Origin: an uncultured Dysgonomonas sp.
GTDB taxonomy: Bacteria; Bacteroidota; Bacteroidia; Bacteroidales; Dysgonomonadaceae
DNA length: 60,946 nt
Direction of reading: 5' to 3'
NCBI RefSeq assembly: GCF_900079725.1
Contig: NZ_LT599032.1
Span: 1 to 60,946 of the forward strand
The notes beneath the pieces were generated by a model. The model saw only the letters and a list, made by a program, of their open reading frames with translations, searched no databases and had not been told where the DNA came from. Positions 39,092 to 47,917 of this stretch are shown piece by piece (the stretch's first letter is position 1; each line of letters begins with the position of its first letter). The position numbers and the translations under genes are program-made.

Positions 39092-39754
39092 ATGGTCGAA
39101 TTACTAATTATTCTCTGTATTGCGGGGATTATCCTGATTAAATTATCGGATTATAAAATAACCATAAAAAAGAATTCTTCCGACTCAGAATCAGTAGATA
39201 AAGAACCTCAAAAGAAAGGGAAAAGAGTCGGACGGGTTGGTAAAAGCATGCCCGATCTCAGACAAATGATGACATTGAATGACAGTTCCTTAGAATCAGA
39301 TAATTCAGTAAAAAAAGAACATATATTTGATCTGTCAAAGGATGAAAGCGAGCCTGATCCGAAGGACTTAGTCATAGATGCCGACCCGACAGAAACAGTA
39401 GTTGATGATGAAGAGGAAGATGAAATTGCTGCTTATACAGGTGGAGAAGTCTATACAGCCGGAGGGATGGATTATGAGGTAATGATGAATACTGTAGGAG
39501 TTATCAACAGTAAAGCCGCCACCAAAGAAGAGGAACAAGAGGCTGGTCAGGTTTTATATGATAACCGGGATACAGAACTGGTCGATAAGATGGTTTCTGC
39601 AAAGAAAGAATTGTCTGTCAGAATAACATCGCTCATCGGACTCCGTCTTCAACAACATGCCGAAGAAAATCCGGAGTATGTTGAATCAGGTCTTGCTTCT
39701 CATCTGAATGAATCGGATGAATACAGGAATTTTAAAGCAGACGATTATTTCTAA
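39092..39754 (+). CDS. traD: TraD-like conjugal transfer protein
   Basis: A 220-residue protein with an N-terminal membrane helix (VELLIILCIAGIILIKL), an acidic disordered region (DDEEEDEIAAYTG) and a conserved helical C terminus (DTELVDKMVSAKKELSVRI). It sits between traB and traE, as the DUF4122 TraD protein does in CTnDOT. The role is unknown. It lacks a coupling-protein ATPase and is unrelated to the F-plasmid TraD. Confidence 0.7.
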   Translation: MVELLIILCIAGIILIKLSDYKITIKKNSSDSESVDKEPQKKGKRVGRVGKSMPDLRQMMTLNDSSLESDNSVKKEHIFDLSKDESEPDPKDLVIDADPTETVVDDEEEDEIAAYTGGEVYTAGGMDYEVMMNTVGVINSKAATKEEEQEAGQVLYDNRDTELVDKMVSAKKELSVRITSLIGLRLQQHAEENPEYVESGLASHLNESDEYRNFKADDYF

Positions 39755-39826
39755 GTTCAGATAATAACTATTTTACGAAAGGAGGTTGCTCATGAAGTAA
39801 TATATTGTAGAATATCTTTAAGAAAA

Positions 39827-39898
39827 CGGTCTGTGACCGCCACTAATTTCCAACGTTACAAGTTTAACCCGCTATGGGGACTATCCACTCCCCATAGC
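39827..39898 (+). promoter_or_regulatory. Hairpin leader upstream of traE
   Basis: CGGTC-TGT-GACCG (39827-39839) is followed by CACTAATTTC (39841-39850) and CAACGTTACAAG, then by a perfect stem GCTATGGGGA/TCCCCATAGC (39871-39898) ending 14 bases before the traE ATG. CACTAATTT and a downstream GTTACAAG are shared with the DUF1896 leader region (26899-26921, plus strand). Confidence 0.5.
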
Positions 39899-39912
39899 TT
39901 AACATCAATTTT

Positions 39913-40212
39913 ATGTACAAAAAAGTTTCATTTTTTGTAGCCATGCTAATGGCTGCATCAGCCTCTGTATTTGCCCAAGGGAACGGTATGCAGGGTATCA
40001 CCGATGCGACAAATATGGTGACATCTTACTTTGATCCGGCTACTAAACTGATCTATGCTATCGGTGCTGTTGTGGGACTCATCGGAGGAGTAAAGGTGTA
40101 CTCCAAATTCAGCTCCGGTGATCCCGATACGTCTAAGACTGCCGCTTCCTGGTTCGGGGCATGTATCTTCCTGATCGTTGCTGCAACTATCCTCCGCTCA
40201 TTCTTTTTGTAG
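39913..40212 (+). CDS. traE: TraE (DUF4134)
   Basis: A 99-residue membrane protein with a signal-like first helix (ending ...SVFAQ), then ITDATNMVTSYFDPATKLIYAIG, a glycine-rich membrane helix (AVVGLIGGVKVYSKF) and a final helix after SGDPDTSKTAASWFGAC. This is the DUF4134 TraE of CTnDOT-type systems, comparable in size and layout to VirB2 pilins and VirB3-like parts, so a structural element of the channel. Confidence 0.88.
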   Translation: MYKKVSFFVAMLMAASASVFAQGNGMQGITDATNMVTSYFDPATKLIYAIGAVVGLIGGVKVYSKFSSGDPDTSKTAASWFGACIFLIVAATILRSFFL

Positions 40213-40253
40213 GGGGCACAGACCTCTTATTAATCTATTAATAACGAGAAAGA

Positions 40254-40590
40254 ATGGCAGAATATTCAATTAACAAAGGAATCGGTAAACCGGCTGAATT
40301 TCGAGGACTCAAAAGTCAGTACCTCTTCATTTTCGCTGGTGGACTGACTCTTAGGTGTATTTATTGTCTTTGTGATCATGTATATGATCGGTATTAGTCA
40401 GGTTATCTGTATCGGTTTTGGTGTTATCACTGCCGGAACATTGGTCTGGGCTACATTTCATCTGAATGATAAATACGGAGAACACGGGCTTATGAAATTG
40501 CAGGCCATCCGTAATCATCCCAGATATATTATCAACCGCAGACGGATAATCCAACTGATTGCCCGAGTAAAAAGAAAGGAGGCTGTATGA
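40254..40590 (+). pseudogene. traF: TraF (DUF4133) with frameshift
   Basis: From ATG at 40254 the frame reads MAEYSINKGIGKPAEFRGLK and QYLFIFAGGL, the conserved DUF4133 start, then breaks near 40346-40353 (ACTCTTAGGTG). The rest of the family sequence continues one base out of register: VFIVFVIMYMIGIS, then NDKYGEHGLMKLQ and HPRYIINRRR, to the stop at 40590. Removing one T from CTCTTAGG, or adding two bases, restores one reading frame of about 112 codons. TraF is a VirB3-like membrane part and normally required for conjugation, so the element is transfer-defective, or this is a sequence error. The end overlaps traG. Confidence 0.75.
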
Positions 40591-41984
40591 GAAATACACT
40601 AAAAGCGACAACACTCGAAAGCAAGTTCCCCATACTGGCAGTAGAACACGACTGTATCCTGAGTAAAGATGCGGACATTACGGTCGCCTACAAGGTTGAA
40701 CTTCCTGAACTGTTTACCGTAACAAGTGCAGAATATGAATCGATCCATGCAGCCTGGGCAAAAGCCATTAAGGTATTGCCTAACTACTCAGTGATTCATA
40801 AACAGGACTGGTTTATTGAAGAGGACTATACGCCCGAACTGAATAAGGAAGACATCAGTTTTCTGTCCCGCAGTTTTGAACGTCATTTTAATGAACGTCC
40901 ATTTCTGAATCATACATCCTACCTGTTTCTGACCAAGACGACCAAAGAACGTGCACGCCAGCAAAGCAATTTCAATGCTTTAACCCGTGGCTTTATCGTT
41001 CCTAAAGAAATGCAGGATCGGGAAACAGCTCAGAAGTTTCTGGAATCGGTCGAACAGTTTGAACGGATCATTAATGACAGTGGATTTATCAGGCTGGTAC
41101 GATTAACTACCGATCAGATTGTAGGAACAGCAGATCAGGCAGGCATTATCGAAAAGTATTTCTCCTTATCTCAGGAAGATACCACCTGCCTGAAAGATAT
41201 GGATCTGGCAGCAGGTGAAATGAAGATCGGAGATAAACGCTTATGTCTGCACACACTATCCGATGCGGAAGATCTACCCGGTAAAGTGGAAACGGATAGC
41301 CGCCATGAAAGGCTGTCTACCGACCGAAGCGACTGCCGCCTATCTTTTGCTGCTCCCATCGGAGTATTACTGACCTGTAACCACATTGTCAATCAGTATA
41401 TCTTTATTGATGACCATGGGGCAAACTTAAAGCAGTTTGAAAAGCAAGCCCGTAATATGCACTCCCTATCCCGATACAGTCGTTCCAATCAAATTAATAA
41501 GCAGTGGATCGAAGAATACCTCAATGATGCTCACAGCTTTGGCTTGATTTCTGTTCGTTGTCATGTCAATGTGATGGCATGGAGTGAGGACAAAGAAGAC
41601 CTTTCCCGAATCAAAAACGATGTAGGCAGTCAGTTAGCTCTTATGGAGTGTAAACCACGGCATAATACTGTTGATACACCGACTTTGTTCTGGGCAGGGA
41701 TTCCGGGTAATCAGGGTGATTTTCCTTTTGAAGAAAGCTTTTACTCTTTTATCGAACAGGCTTTGTGCTTCTTTGTGGAAGAAACAAACTACAAGAGTTC
41801 ACCTTCGCCTTTCGGTATTAAGATGGTAGACAGGGTAACAGGTAAGCCGCTTCATGTGGATATATCCGACCTGCCCATGAAAAAAGGTATCATCACGAAT
41901 CGTAATAAGTTTGTGTTAGGTCCATCCGGTAGTGGAAAGTCTTTCTTTATGAACCACCTTGTCAGACAATACTGGGAACAGGGT
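40587..41984 (+). CDS. traG: TraG (VirB4-like ATPase), exon 1 of 3
   Basis: The first 466 codons of TraG, the VirB4-type ATPase that powers the channel. It contains the N-terminal conserved domain and Walker A GPSGSGKSFF (about residues 449-458), followed by MNHLVRQYWEQG at which group II intron 1 interrupts. Reading on into the intron adds only five residues before a stop (42003-42005). Splicing exons 40587-41984, 44365-44991 and 47392-47856 gives an uninterrupted 829-codon protein, the normal TraG length. The start overlaps the traF end by four bases. Confidence 0.9.
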
Positions 41985-42587
41985 GTGCGACGAGAAGTTG
42001 CATAAGTAATTGTTTAACAACAAGATTAAACCTATTGTTTCGTCAATAGTAGCCTAAGGATACGTGCATTATGAGTAATTGTTTTGTACGAAGCTATCCT
42101 GAGAAAGTAACCCTTCCGAAAGGAGGAGTCGGAACCGTGAGGGAAAGACAACGAGCGTAAGCATTATATGCTCTGGGGGCGAGGCTGAATGGTATGGCTA
42201 ACAAATGTGAACTGTCAATAAACATCGTTACGAAAAGAACAAGCTAAAGAATGCTGATAAGCTTGAACCAAAAGGTACGCAGCCAGGATAATCCTCTCCC
42301 TTGTGGGATTACACGAATATGAGAGCTGCCGGTGGATAGACAGAGCCTAACCCGTTCGTGTTACTTATGCAGAACTCGGAAAACCCGTACTTCTCCTATT
42401 TACTTAGGAAAGTGAGCCGTAAGGCAAGCTGATAGAGGTGCGGATATGGGATAGTAGAAAAAGCGAATGCCACTTTGTAATGAAGTGGATAGAGGTTTAA
42501 ACGTTACCTCACACGAAAGTGGGCAGACTTCTACATAAGGTAATTCTTTACAAGAAACTTTTAGAACTTTTTAAAGTAGAAAAGCAA

Positions 42588-44270
42588 ATGAACGAAAGTA
42601 AAACATCGTGTGCATCAACTGACCGAACAAAATCAATCGCATGGGAATCCATTGAATGGAATAAGTGTGAACGTGAGGTTAAGAAGCTACAAGCACGTAT
42701 TGTAAAGGCTCAAAAGGAAAGTAAACACAATAAGGTGAAAGCCTTACAGTGGGTGCTTACTCACTCTTTTTATGCTAAAGCATTGGCTGTAAAAAGAGTG
42801 TCTTCTAATAAAGGAAAAGCTACGGCTGGGGTAGATGGTAAAATTTTGAATACCCCAATAGCCAAGGCAAATGCGATTACTGAATTGAAAAGACGGGGAT
42901 ATTCTCCGCAACCATTAAGAAGAGTACATATTAAAAAGAGTAATGGAAAACTACGCCCGTTAGGAATTCCAACAATGAAAGACAGAGCAATGCAAGCATT
43001 ATATCTCATGGCATTAGACCCTGTGGCTGAAACAACTGCTGATAACCATTCGTATGGTTTCCGCAAAGGAAGAAGCACGCAGGATGCTATGAAACAATGT
43101 TTTATTGATTTGGCAAAAGATTATTGTCCTAAGTGGATATTGGAAGGAGATATAAAAGGTTGTTTTGACCATATCAGCCATGAATGGCTTCTGGAAAATA
43201 TCCCAATGGATAAGGTTATGCTAAAGAAATGGTTAAAAGCAGGATTTGTCTTTAATAAAATGTTGTTCCCGACAGACGAGGGTACGCCACAAGGTGGTAT
43301 CATATCTCCAACACTTGCTAATATGACCTTAGATGGTCTACAAGAACTACTTGCACAGAAGTATAAAGCAAGAAGAATCAAAGGTGAAAGGAATAAAAAA
43401 TATCACCCAAAGGTCAATCTTGTTCGATATGCTGATGACTTCATCATAACAAGCGAAGACAGAAGTGTATTGGAATCTGAAATCATGCCATTATTAAAAG
43501 AGTTTCTCGCAGTAAGGGGACTTACCCTATCTGAAGAGAAAACGAAGATTACTCATATTGATGATGGTTTTGATTTTCTTGGATTCAACTTCAGAAAGTA
43601 TAACGGAACAATGCTTGTGAGACCATCAAAAGAAAAGGTAAAAGTCTTTTTGGATAAGGTTCGACATATTATTGAAACAAATAAAATGGCGAAACAAGAG
43701 ACAATTATAAGACTTTTAAACCCGATGCTTATAGGTTGGGCTAACTATTATAAATATAGTATAGCATCAGAAATATTCGGTAGAGCAGATTTTGAAATTT
43801 TCAGAAAACTATGGAGGTGGTCGAAAAGACGACATAATGCTAAAGGAAAATATTGGGTTGCCAATAAATACTATCATAGGGTAAATGGTAGAAGCTGGAC
43901 TTTTTCAGTAAGTGATAGTCGTAAAAAGAATGGTGAGTACTTCTCGTTAAAGCGACTAACCAATACAAAAACAGAATCCTATGTGAAGATTAGATCAGAG
44001 GCTAATCCATATGACTCAGAGTGGGCTGAATATTTTGATAAAAGAGAAACTTATCAGATGCTCAACACCCTTAAAGGCAGAAGGTCACTCCTATATATCT
44101 GGGAAAAACAAAACCGTATTTGTCCAATTTGCGAGAATTTAATAAACAGAGAGAAAGAATGGAGTATCATGGAACAAACCATAGAAAACCATATCAAAAG
44201 AACTCTAGTACATGATAGTTGTCGCAGAAGTGTATTACTTAAAAATAGAAGAAATGAGCCGGTTTCATAA
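42588..44270 (+). CDS. Group II intron-encoded protein 1: reverse transcriptase/maturase
   Basis: A 560-residue intron protein; ATG at 42588 (MNESKTSCASTD) is preferred over an upstream in-frame codon. The N-terminal RT0 region is followed by RT motifs GIPTMKDRAMQALY, GFRKGRSTQDA, GDIKGCFDHIS, GTPQGGIISPTLANM and the active-site YADD in LVRYADDFIIT (about residue 285). Maturase domain X follows (IIRLLNPMLIGWANYYKY). A C-terminal HNH-like zinc segment has CPICENL and LVHDSCRR, but the usual His-His of HNH between them is missing. It acts in splicing and mobility of intron 1. Confidence 0.93.
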   Translation: MNESKTSCASTDRTKSIAWESIEWNKCEREVKKLQARIVKAQKESKHNKVKALQWVLTHSFYAKALAVKRVSSNKGKATAGVDGKILNTPIAKANAITELKRRGYSPQPLRRVHIKKSNGKLRPLGIPTMKDRAMQALYLMALDPVAETTADNHSYGFRKGRSTQDAMKQCFIDLAKDYCPKWILEGDIKGCFDHISHEWLLENIPMDKVMLKKWLKAGFVFNKMLFPTDEGTPQGGIISPTLANMTLDGLQELLAQKYKARRIKGERNKKYHPKVNLVRYADDFIITSEDRSVLESEIMPLLKEFLAVRGLTLSEEKTKITHIDDGFDFLGFNFRKYNGTMLVRPSKEKVKVFLDKVRHIIETNKMAKQETIIRLLNPMLIGWANYYKYSIASEIFGRADFEIFRKLWRWSKRRHNAKGKYWVANKYYHRVNGRSWTFSVSDSRKKNGEYFSLKRLTNTKTESYVKIRSEANPYDSEWAEYFDKRETYQMLNTLKGRRSLLYIWEKQNRICPICENLINREKEWSIMEQTIENHIKRTLVHDSCRRSVLLKNRRNEPVS

Positions 44271-44289
44271 TAGAAATTTTGAATTGCTT

Positions 44290-44323
44290 GAGCCGTATGA
44301 GGGGAAACTCTCACGTACGGTTC
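44290..44323 (+). ncRNA. Domain V of group II intron 1
   Basis: A 34-base helix: GAGCCGTATGAG / CTCTCACGTACGGTTC with a GAAA tetraloop and the AGC triad at its base. It starts 19 bases after the reverse transcriptase stop. It is the catalytic core of the ribozyme. The following sequence to 44364 forms domain VI with a branch-point region. Confidence 0.85.
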
Positions 44324-44364
44324 TTAGAGGGGAAAGGGGCAGTAATGCCCCCGACCTACTCGAC

Positions 44365-44991
44365 ACGCACATCGTGCTTGTGGATACGGGGAACTCCTAT
44401 CAGGGACTTTGCAATTTCATCAACCGTCGTACCAATGGAGAAGATGGAGTGTATTTTACATATACGGAAAAAAATCCCATCTCATTTAATCCATTTTATA
44501 CCGACGATGGGGTCTTTGATATCGAGAAAAGAGAAAGCATCAAAACCCTGATAATGACTTTATGGAAGCGGGATAATGAACCTCCCACACGTTCGGAAGA
44601 GGTAGCTCTTTCCAATGCCGTGAGCTTGTATATAGAACGTATCAAAATAGACGAATCTGTTCTGCCGTCGTTCAATACCTTCTACGAGTTTGTCAAATTG
44701 GACTATGCTGCTATCCTCGATGCCAAACGGGTACGGGAGAAAGATTTTGACTTAGCCAACTTCCTCAATGTGCTTGAACCCTATTATAAGGGTGGTGAAT
44801 ATGATTTCCTGTTGAACTCTGAAAAACAACTCGATTTACTATCTAAACGATTCATTGTCTTTGAAATAGATGCGATTAAGGATCACAAAATATTGTTTCC
44901 TATCGTAACGATTATCATTATGGAAGTTTTCATCAATAAAATGCGTCGCTTACAGGGAATCAGAAAGATGATATTGATTGAAGAAGCATGG
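44365..44991 (+). CDS. traG: TraG exon 2 of 3
   Basis: The middle 209 codons of TraG: THIVLVDTGNSYQGLC at its start, then YTEKNPISFNPF, PPTRSEEVALSNAV and the Walker B motif KMILIEEAW at its end. It is bounded by group II introns 1 and 2. On its own it has no start codon. It completes the VirB4 ATPase domain begun in exon 1. Confidence 0.88.
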
Positions 44992-45617
44992 CTGTGACAT
45001 GTAAGTCTTGTGAGTGATTGTTCAACAGCTATTACTAGCGAGTAATAATCTGATTGAACCTGTTGTTTCGTCAACAGTAGCCTAGGGCACGTGCGATAGT
45101 AAGTAATGAATTCGTATGAGAGCTGTCCTGACAATGAAGCCCTTCCGAAAGGAGGAGTCTGAACCGTGAGGGGATGACAACGAGTGTAAGCATTATACGC
45201 TCTGGGAGCTAGGCTGAATGGTATGAATAATGTAATGTGAACCGTTGATAAACGTCGTAACTTCGAATGAGCCGCTAATGATGCTGGGCTCTAACCCAAA
45301 AGGGATGCAGTCGGCTAACCTTCTCCACGCTAAGGTTACACGAACATAAGCACTGCCGGCGGATAGACGGATTCTAACCCATTCATTTGTCACTTATAGG
45401 GAACATGGTAAGCCCGTATTTCTCCTACCATTGGTAGGTAAGCCGACCGTAAGGAACGCCGAATGGGATGCGGGTATAGGAATGTGGAAAAAGCGAATGC
45501 CATTCTGTAATGGGATGGATAGAGGTTGAAACATCGCCTCACACGAAAGTGGGCAGACTTCCGCAAGGTGACTTTTTTACAAGAAACTTTTAGAACTTAT
45601 TTAAAGAAGAAAAGCAA

Positions 45618-47300
45618 ATGAACGACATTAAAACATCGTGTGCATCTACTGACCAACAGTGGAACACTTGGCTCGATATTGATTGGGACAAGTGCCAAAT
45701 TGCGGTTGATAAGCTACAGGCGCGTATTGTAAAAGCTCAGAAAGAAGGCAGATACGGCAGAGTGAAAGCTTTGCAGTGGACGCTGACGCATTCGTTTTAT
45801 GCCAAAGCATTGGCTGTAAAACGTGTTACATCTAATAAAGGCAGTCGAACTGCGGGAGTAGATCGTGCAACATGGTCAACTCCAAATGCTAAATTTCAGG
45901 CAATCAGTGATCTGAAAAGACGAGGGTACACTCCCCAACCGCTAAGACGGATACATATTAAAAAGAGTAATGGAAAATTAAGACCTCTTGGTATTCCTAC
46001 AATGAAGGACAGAGCAATGCAAGCATTATATCTGCTGGCATTAGAGCCTGTTGCTGAAACCACGGCAGACAGTAATTCTTACGGATTCCGTAAAGGAAGA
46101 AGTACTGCTGATGCAAGAGAACAATGTTTCTGTGTATTGGCAAAGAGAACCTCTCCCGAATGGATTATGGAAGGAGATATTAAAGGATGCTTTGACCATA
46201 TCAGCCATGACTGGCTCATCAACAATATTCCAATGGATAAGCTGATGTTAAAGAAATGGCTTAAATGTGGCTTTGTGTTCAATAAAGAACTGTTTCCGAC
46301 AAACGAAGGAACACCTCAAGGGGGGATTATTTCTCCAACTCTGGCTAATATGACTTTGGATGGATTGCAAGTTATGCTTGCAAAGAAGTATCATAAAAAG
46401 TTCGTAAACAGAACAACAACCTATTATCCAAAAGTTCATTTGGTACGTTATGCAGACGATTTTATCATCACAGGCAGAACCAAAGAAGCTTTGGAAGAAA
46501 TCAAACCATTGGTAGTAGAGTTTCTTCAAGAAAGAGGGCTTACCCTCTCAGAAGAAAAGACGAAGATGACTCACATAAGCGAAGGCTTTGATTTTCTTGG
46601 GTATAACATCCGTAAATACGATAATGGTAAACTTCTGATCAAACCATCTAAGGAAGGTCTAAAGAAATTCATGAAGAAAATCCGAGGAATTATTGATTCC
46701 AACAAGGGCAGTAAACAAGAATCTCTTATACGGCTAATGAATCCTGTAATCGTAGGTTGGGTAAATTACTACAAAAACTGTGTAGCATCGGACACCTTCA
46801 GAAAAGCTGATTACTTGATATACGAAAAGTTGCAGCAATGGGCAAGAAGAAGGCATCCCAAGAAAGGAAGAACTTGGGTTTCGGACAGGTATTTTACAAG
46901 AATCAAAAACAGAAACTGGTGCTTTGTAGCGAATTTCAAGAAGAAAGGAAAAGATGACAGGATCGTCCTTAAACGCTTGTATGATACAAAGATCACTCGC
47001 TATGTGAAAGTGAAAGCCGAATCGAATCCATTTGACCCTGAATGGGATACTTACTTCAAAAAGAGAAAAGAGTACAAAATGCTCAAAAATCTCAATGATA
47101 CAAAGCCCTTGCTGTATCTATGGAAAAAGCAAAAAGGAATATGTCCTTTATGTGGAGAGCCAATTGACATAGATGATTCTTGGGGTACTACTGAAAAGAA
47201 AACCACCCCGGAAAAGCAGAATTATTTAGTGCATGATAGCTGTCGCAGAAAGAATGACCAATTAAAAAGATGTAACAATGAGCTGGTTTCTAGTAAATAG
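45618..47300 (+). CDS. Group II intron-encoded protein 2: reverse transcriptase/maturase
   Basis: A 560-residue paralogue of the intron 1 protein, starting MNDIKTSCASTD. It contains the same RT motifs (GIPTMKDRAMQALY, GFRKGRSTADA, GDIKGCFDHIS, GTPQGGIISPTLANM, YADD in LVRYADDFIIT), domain X (LIRLMNPVIVGWVNYYKN) and a C-terminal zinc segment, CPLCGEPIDIDD with LVHDSCRRK, again without the HNH His-His pair. Most RT-core positions are identical between the two proteins by eye, but the ends differ, so these are two separate introns and not a recent duplication of one copy. Confidence 0.93.
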   Translation: MNDIKTSCASTDQQWNTWLDIDWDKCQIAVDKLQARIVKAQKEGRYGRVKALQWTLTHSFYAKALAVKRVTSNKGSRTAGVDRATWSTPNAKFQAISDLKRRGYTPQPLRRIHIKKSNGKLRPLGIPTMKDRAMQALYLLALEPVAETTADSNSYGFRKGRSTADAREQCFCVLAKRTSPEWIMEGDIKGCFDHISHDWLINNIPMDKLMLKKWLKCGFVFNKELFPTNEGTPQGGIISPTLANMTLDGLQVMLAKKYHKKFVNRTTTYYPKVHLVRYADDFIITGRTKEALEEIKPLVVEFLQERGLTLSEEKTKMTHISEGFDFLGYNIRKYDNGKLLIKPSKEGLKKFMKKIRGIIDSNKGSKQESLIRLMNPVIVGWVNYYKNCVASDTFRKADYLIYEKLQQWARRRHPKKGRTWVSDRYFTRIKNRNWCFVANFKKKGKDDRIVLKRLYDTKITRYVKVKAESNPFDPEWDTYFKKRKEYKMLKNLNDTKPLLYLWKKQKGICPLCGEPIDIDDSWGTTEKKTTPEKQNYLVHDSCRRKNDQLKRCNNELVSSK

Positions 47301-47316
47301 AAATTTTAAGTTGCTT

Positions 47317-47350
47317 GAGCCGTATGAAGGGAAACTTTCACGTACGGTTC
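47317..47350 (+). ncRNA. Domain V of group II intron 2
   Basis: The same 34-base fold as in intron 1, with two compensatory-looking changes (GAAGG/CTTTC in place of GAGGG/CTCTC next to the GAAA loop), which keeps the stem paired. It starts 16 bases after the reverse transcriptase stop. Confidence 0.85.
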
Positions 47351-47391
47351 TTAGAGGGGAAAGCTCCCGAAAGGGAGCTGACCTACTCGGC

Positions 47392-47856
47392 AAAGCTTTG
47401 TCTTCCCCGAATATGGCTGAGTACTTAAAGTATTTGTATAAAACGGTTCGTAAATTCTTCGGTGAAGCGATTGTTGTGACACAGGAAGTAGACGATATTA
47501 TTTCATCCCCGATTGTAAAAGAAGCTATCATCAATAACTCCGATTGTAAAATACTGCTCGACCAGCGAAAATATATGAACAAGTTCGATTCGATACAGGC
47601 GTTACTAGGTTTGACCGAGAAAGAAAAAGCTCAGATACTCTCCATCAATATGTCTAACAATCCGAGTCGGATTTACAAGGAAGTATGGATCGGACTGGGT
47701 GGTATGCAATCGGCAGTCTATGCCACAGAAGTTAGCCCGTCCGAGTATTACACCTATACCACTGAAGAAACAGAGAAGCTACAGGTACAGAGGCTATCGG
47801 AAAAGCTAGGCGGAGATATCGAGCAGGCTATTAAGCTAATCACTTCTGATAAGTAG
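47392..47856 (+). CDS. traG: TraG exon 3 of 3
   Basis: The last 154 codons of TraG: KALSSPNMAEYLKYLYKTVR, the conserved FGEAIVVTQEVDDIISSP, KILLDQRKYMNKF and a C-terminal helical region ending at 47856. The open frame extends upstream into intron 2 but only this part is TraG. Splicing of both introns is required to join it to the Walker A and B parts. Confidence 0.88.
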   Translation, partial: KALSSPNMAEYLKYLYKTVRKFFGEAIVVTQEVDDIISSPIVKEAIINNSDCKILLDQRKYMNKFDSIQALLGLTEKEKAQILSINMSNNPSRIYKEVWIGLGGMQSAVYATEVSPSEYYTYTTEETEKLQVQRLSEKLGGDIEQAIKLITSDK

Positions 47857-47917
47857 ATCCAGCAGTCTGGCTTATCAATCATTTTTTAATTAATCTCAAA
47901 CATAAAAATTAAATTAT

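Larger units (their letters stand above)
41985..44364 (+). mobile_element. Group II intron 1 in traG
   Basis: A 2380-base retroelement within traG. It begins GTGCGAC, matching the GUGYG 5' consensus, and ends after the domain VI region at ...CCTACTCGAC. Joining the flanks gives GAA CAG GGT / ACG CAC ATC, restoring the conserved EQGTHIVLVDTG. Domain V, with the catalytic AGC and a GAAA loop, is at 44290-44323. The reverse transcriptase gene fills domain IV. It would splice out at the RNA level and can move by retrohoming. Confidence 0.9.
44992..47391 (+). mobile_element. Group II intron 2 in traG
   Basis: A second, related but distinct group II intron of about 2400 bases. Its 5' region, reverse transcriptase and domain V closely follow intron 1, and it ends ...CCTACTCGGC. 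The 3' flank resumes TraG as AAA GCT TTG (KALSSPNMAEY). The 5' boundary is less sure: GUGYG-like GTGAC begins at 44994, but a clean EEAW-KAL join needs a cut after 44991. With the cut at 44994 an extra Leu codon would stay if the 3' end shifts by one base. Confidence 0.85.

Noticed and set aside
40587-47856. traG as three separate truncated pseudogenes
   Set aside because: Removing two well-formed group II introns restores a full frame with both ATPase motifs intact, so splicing explains the breaks.
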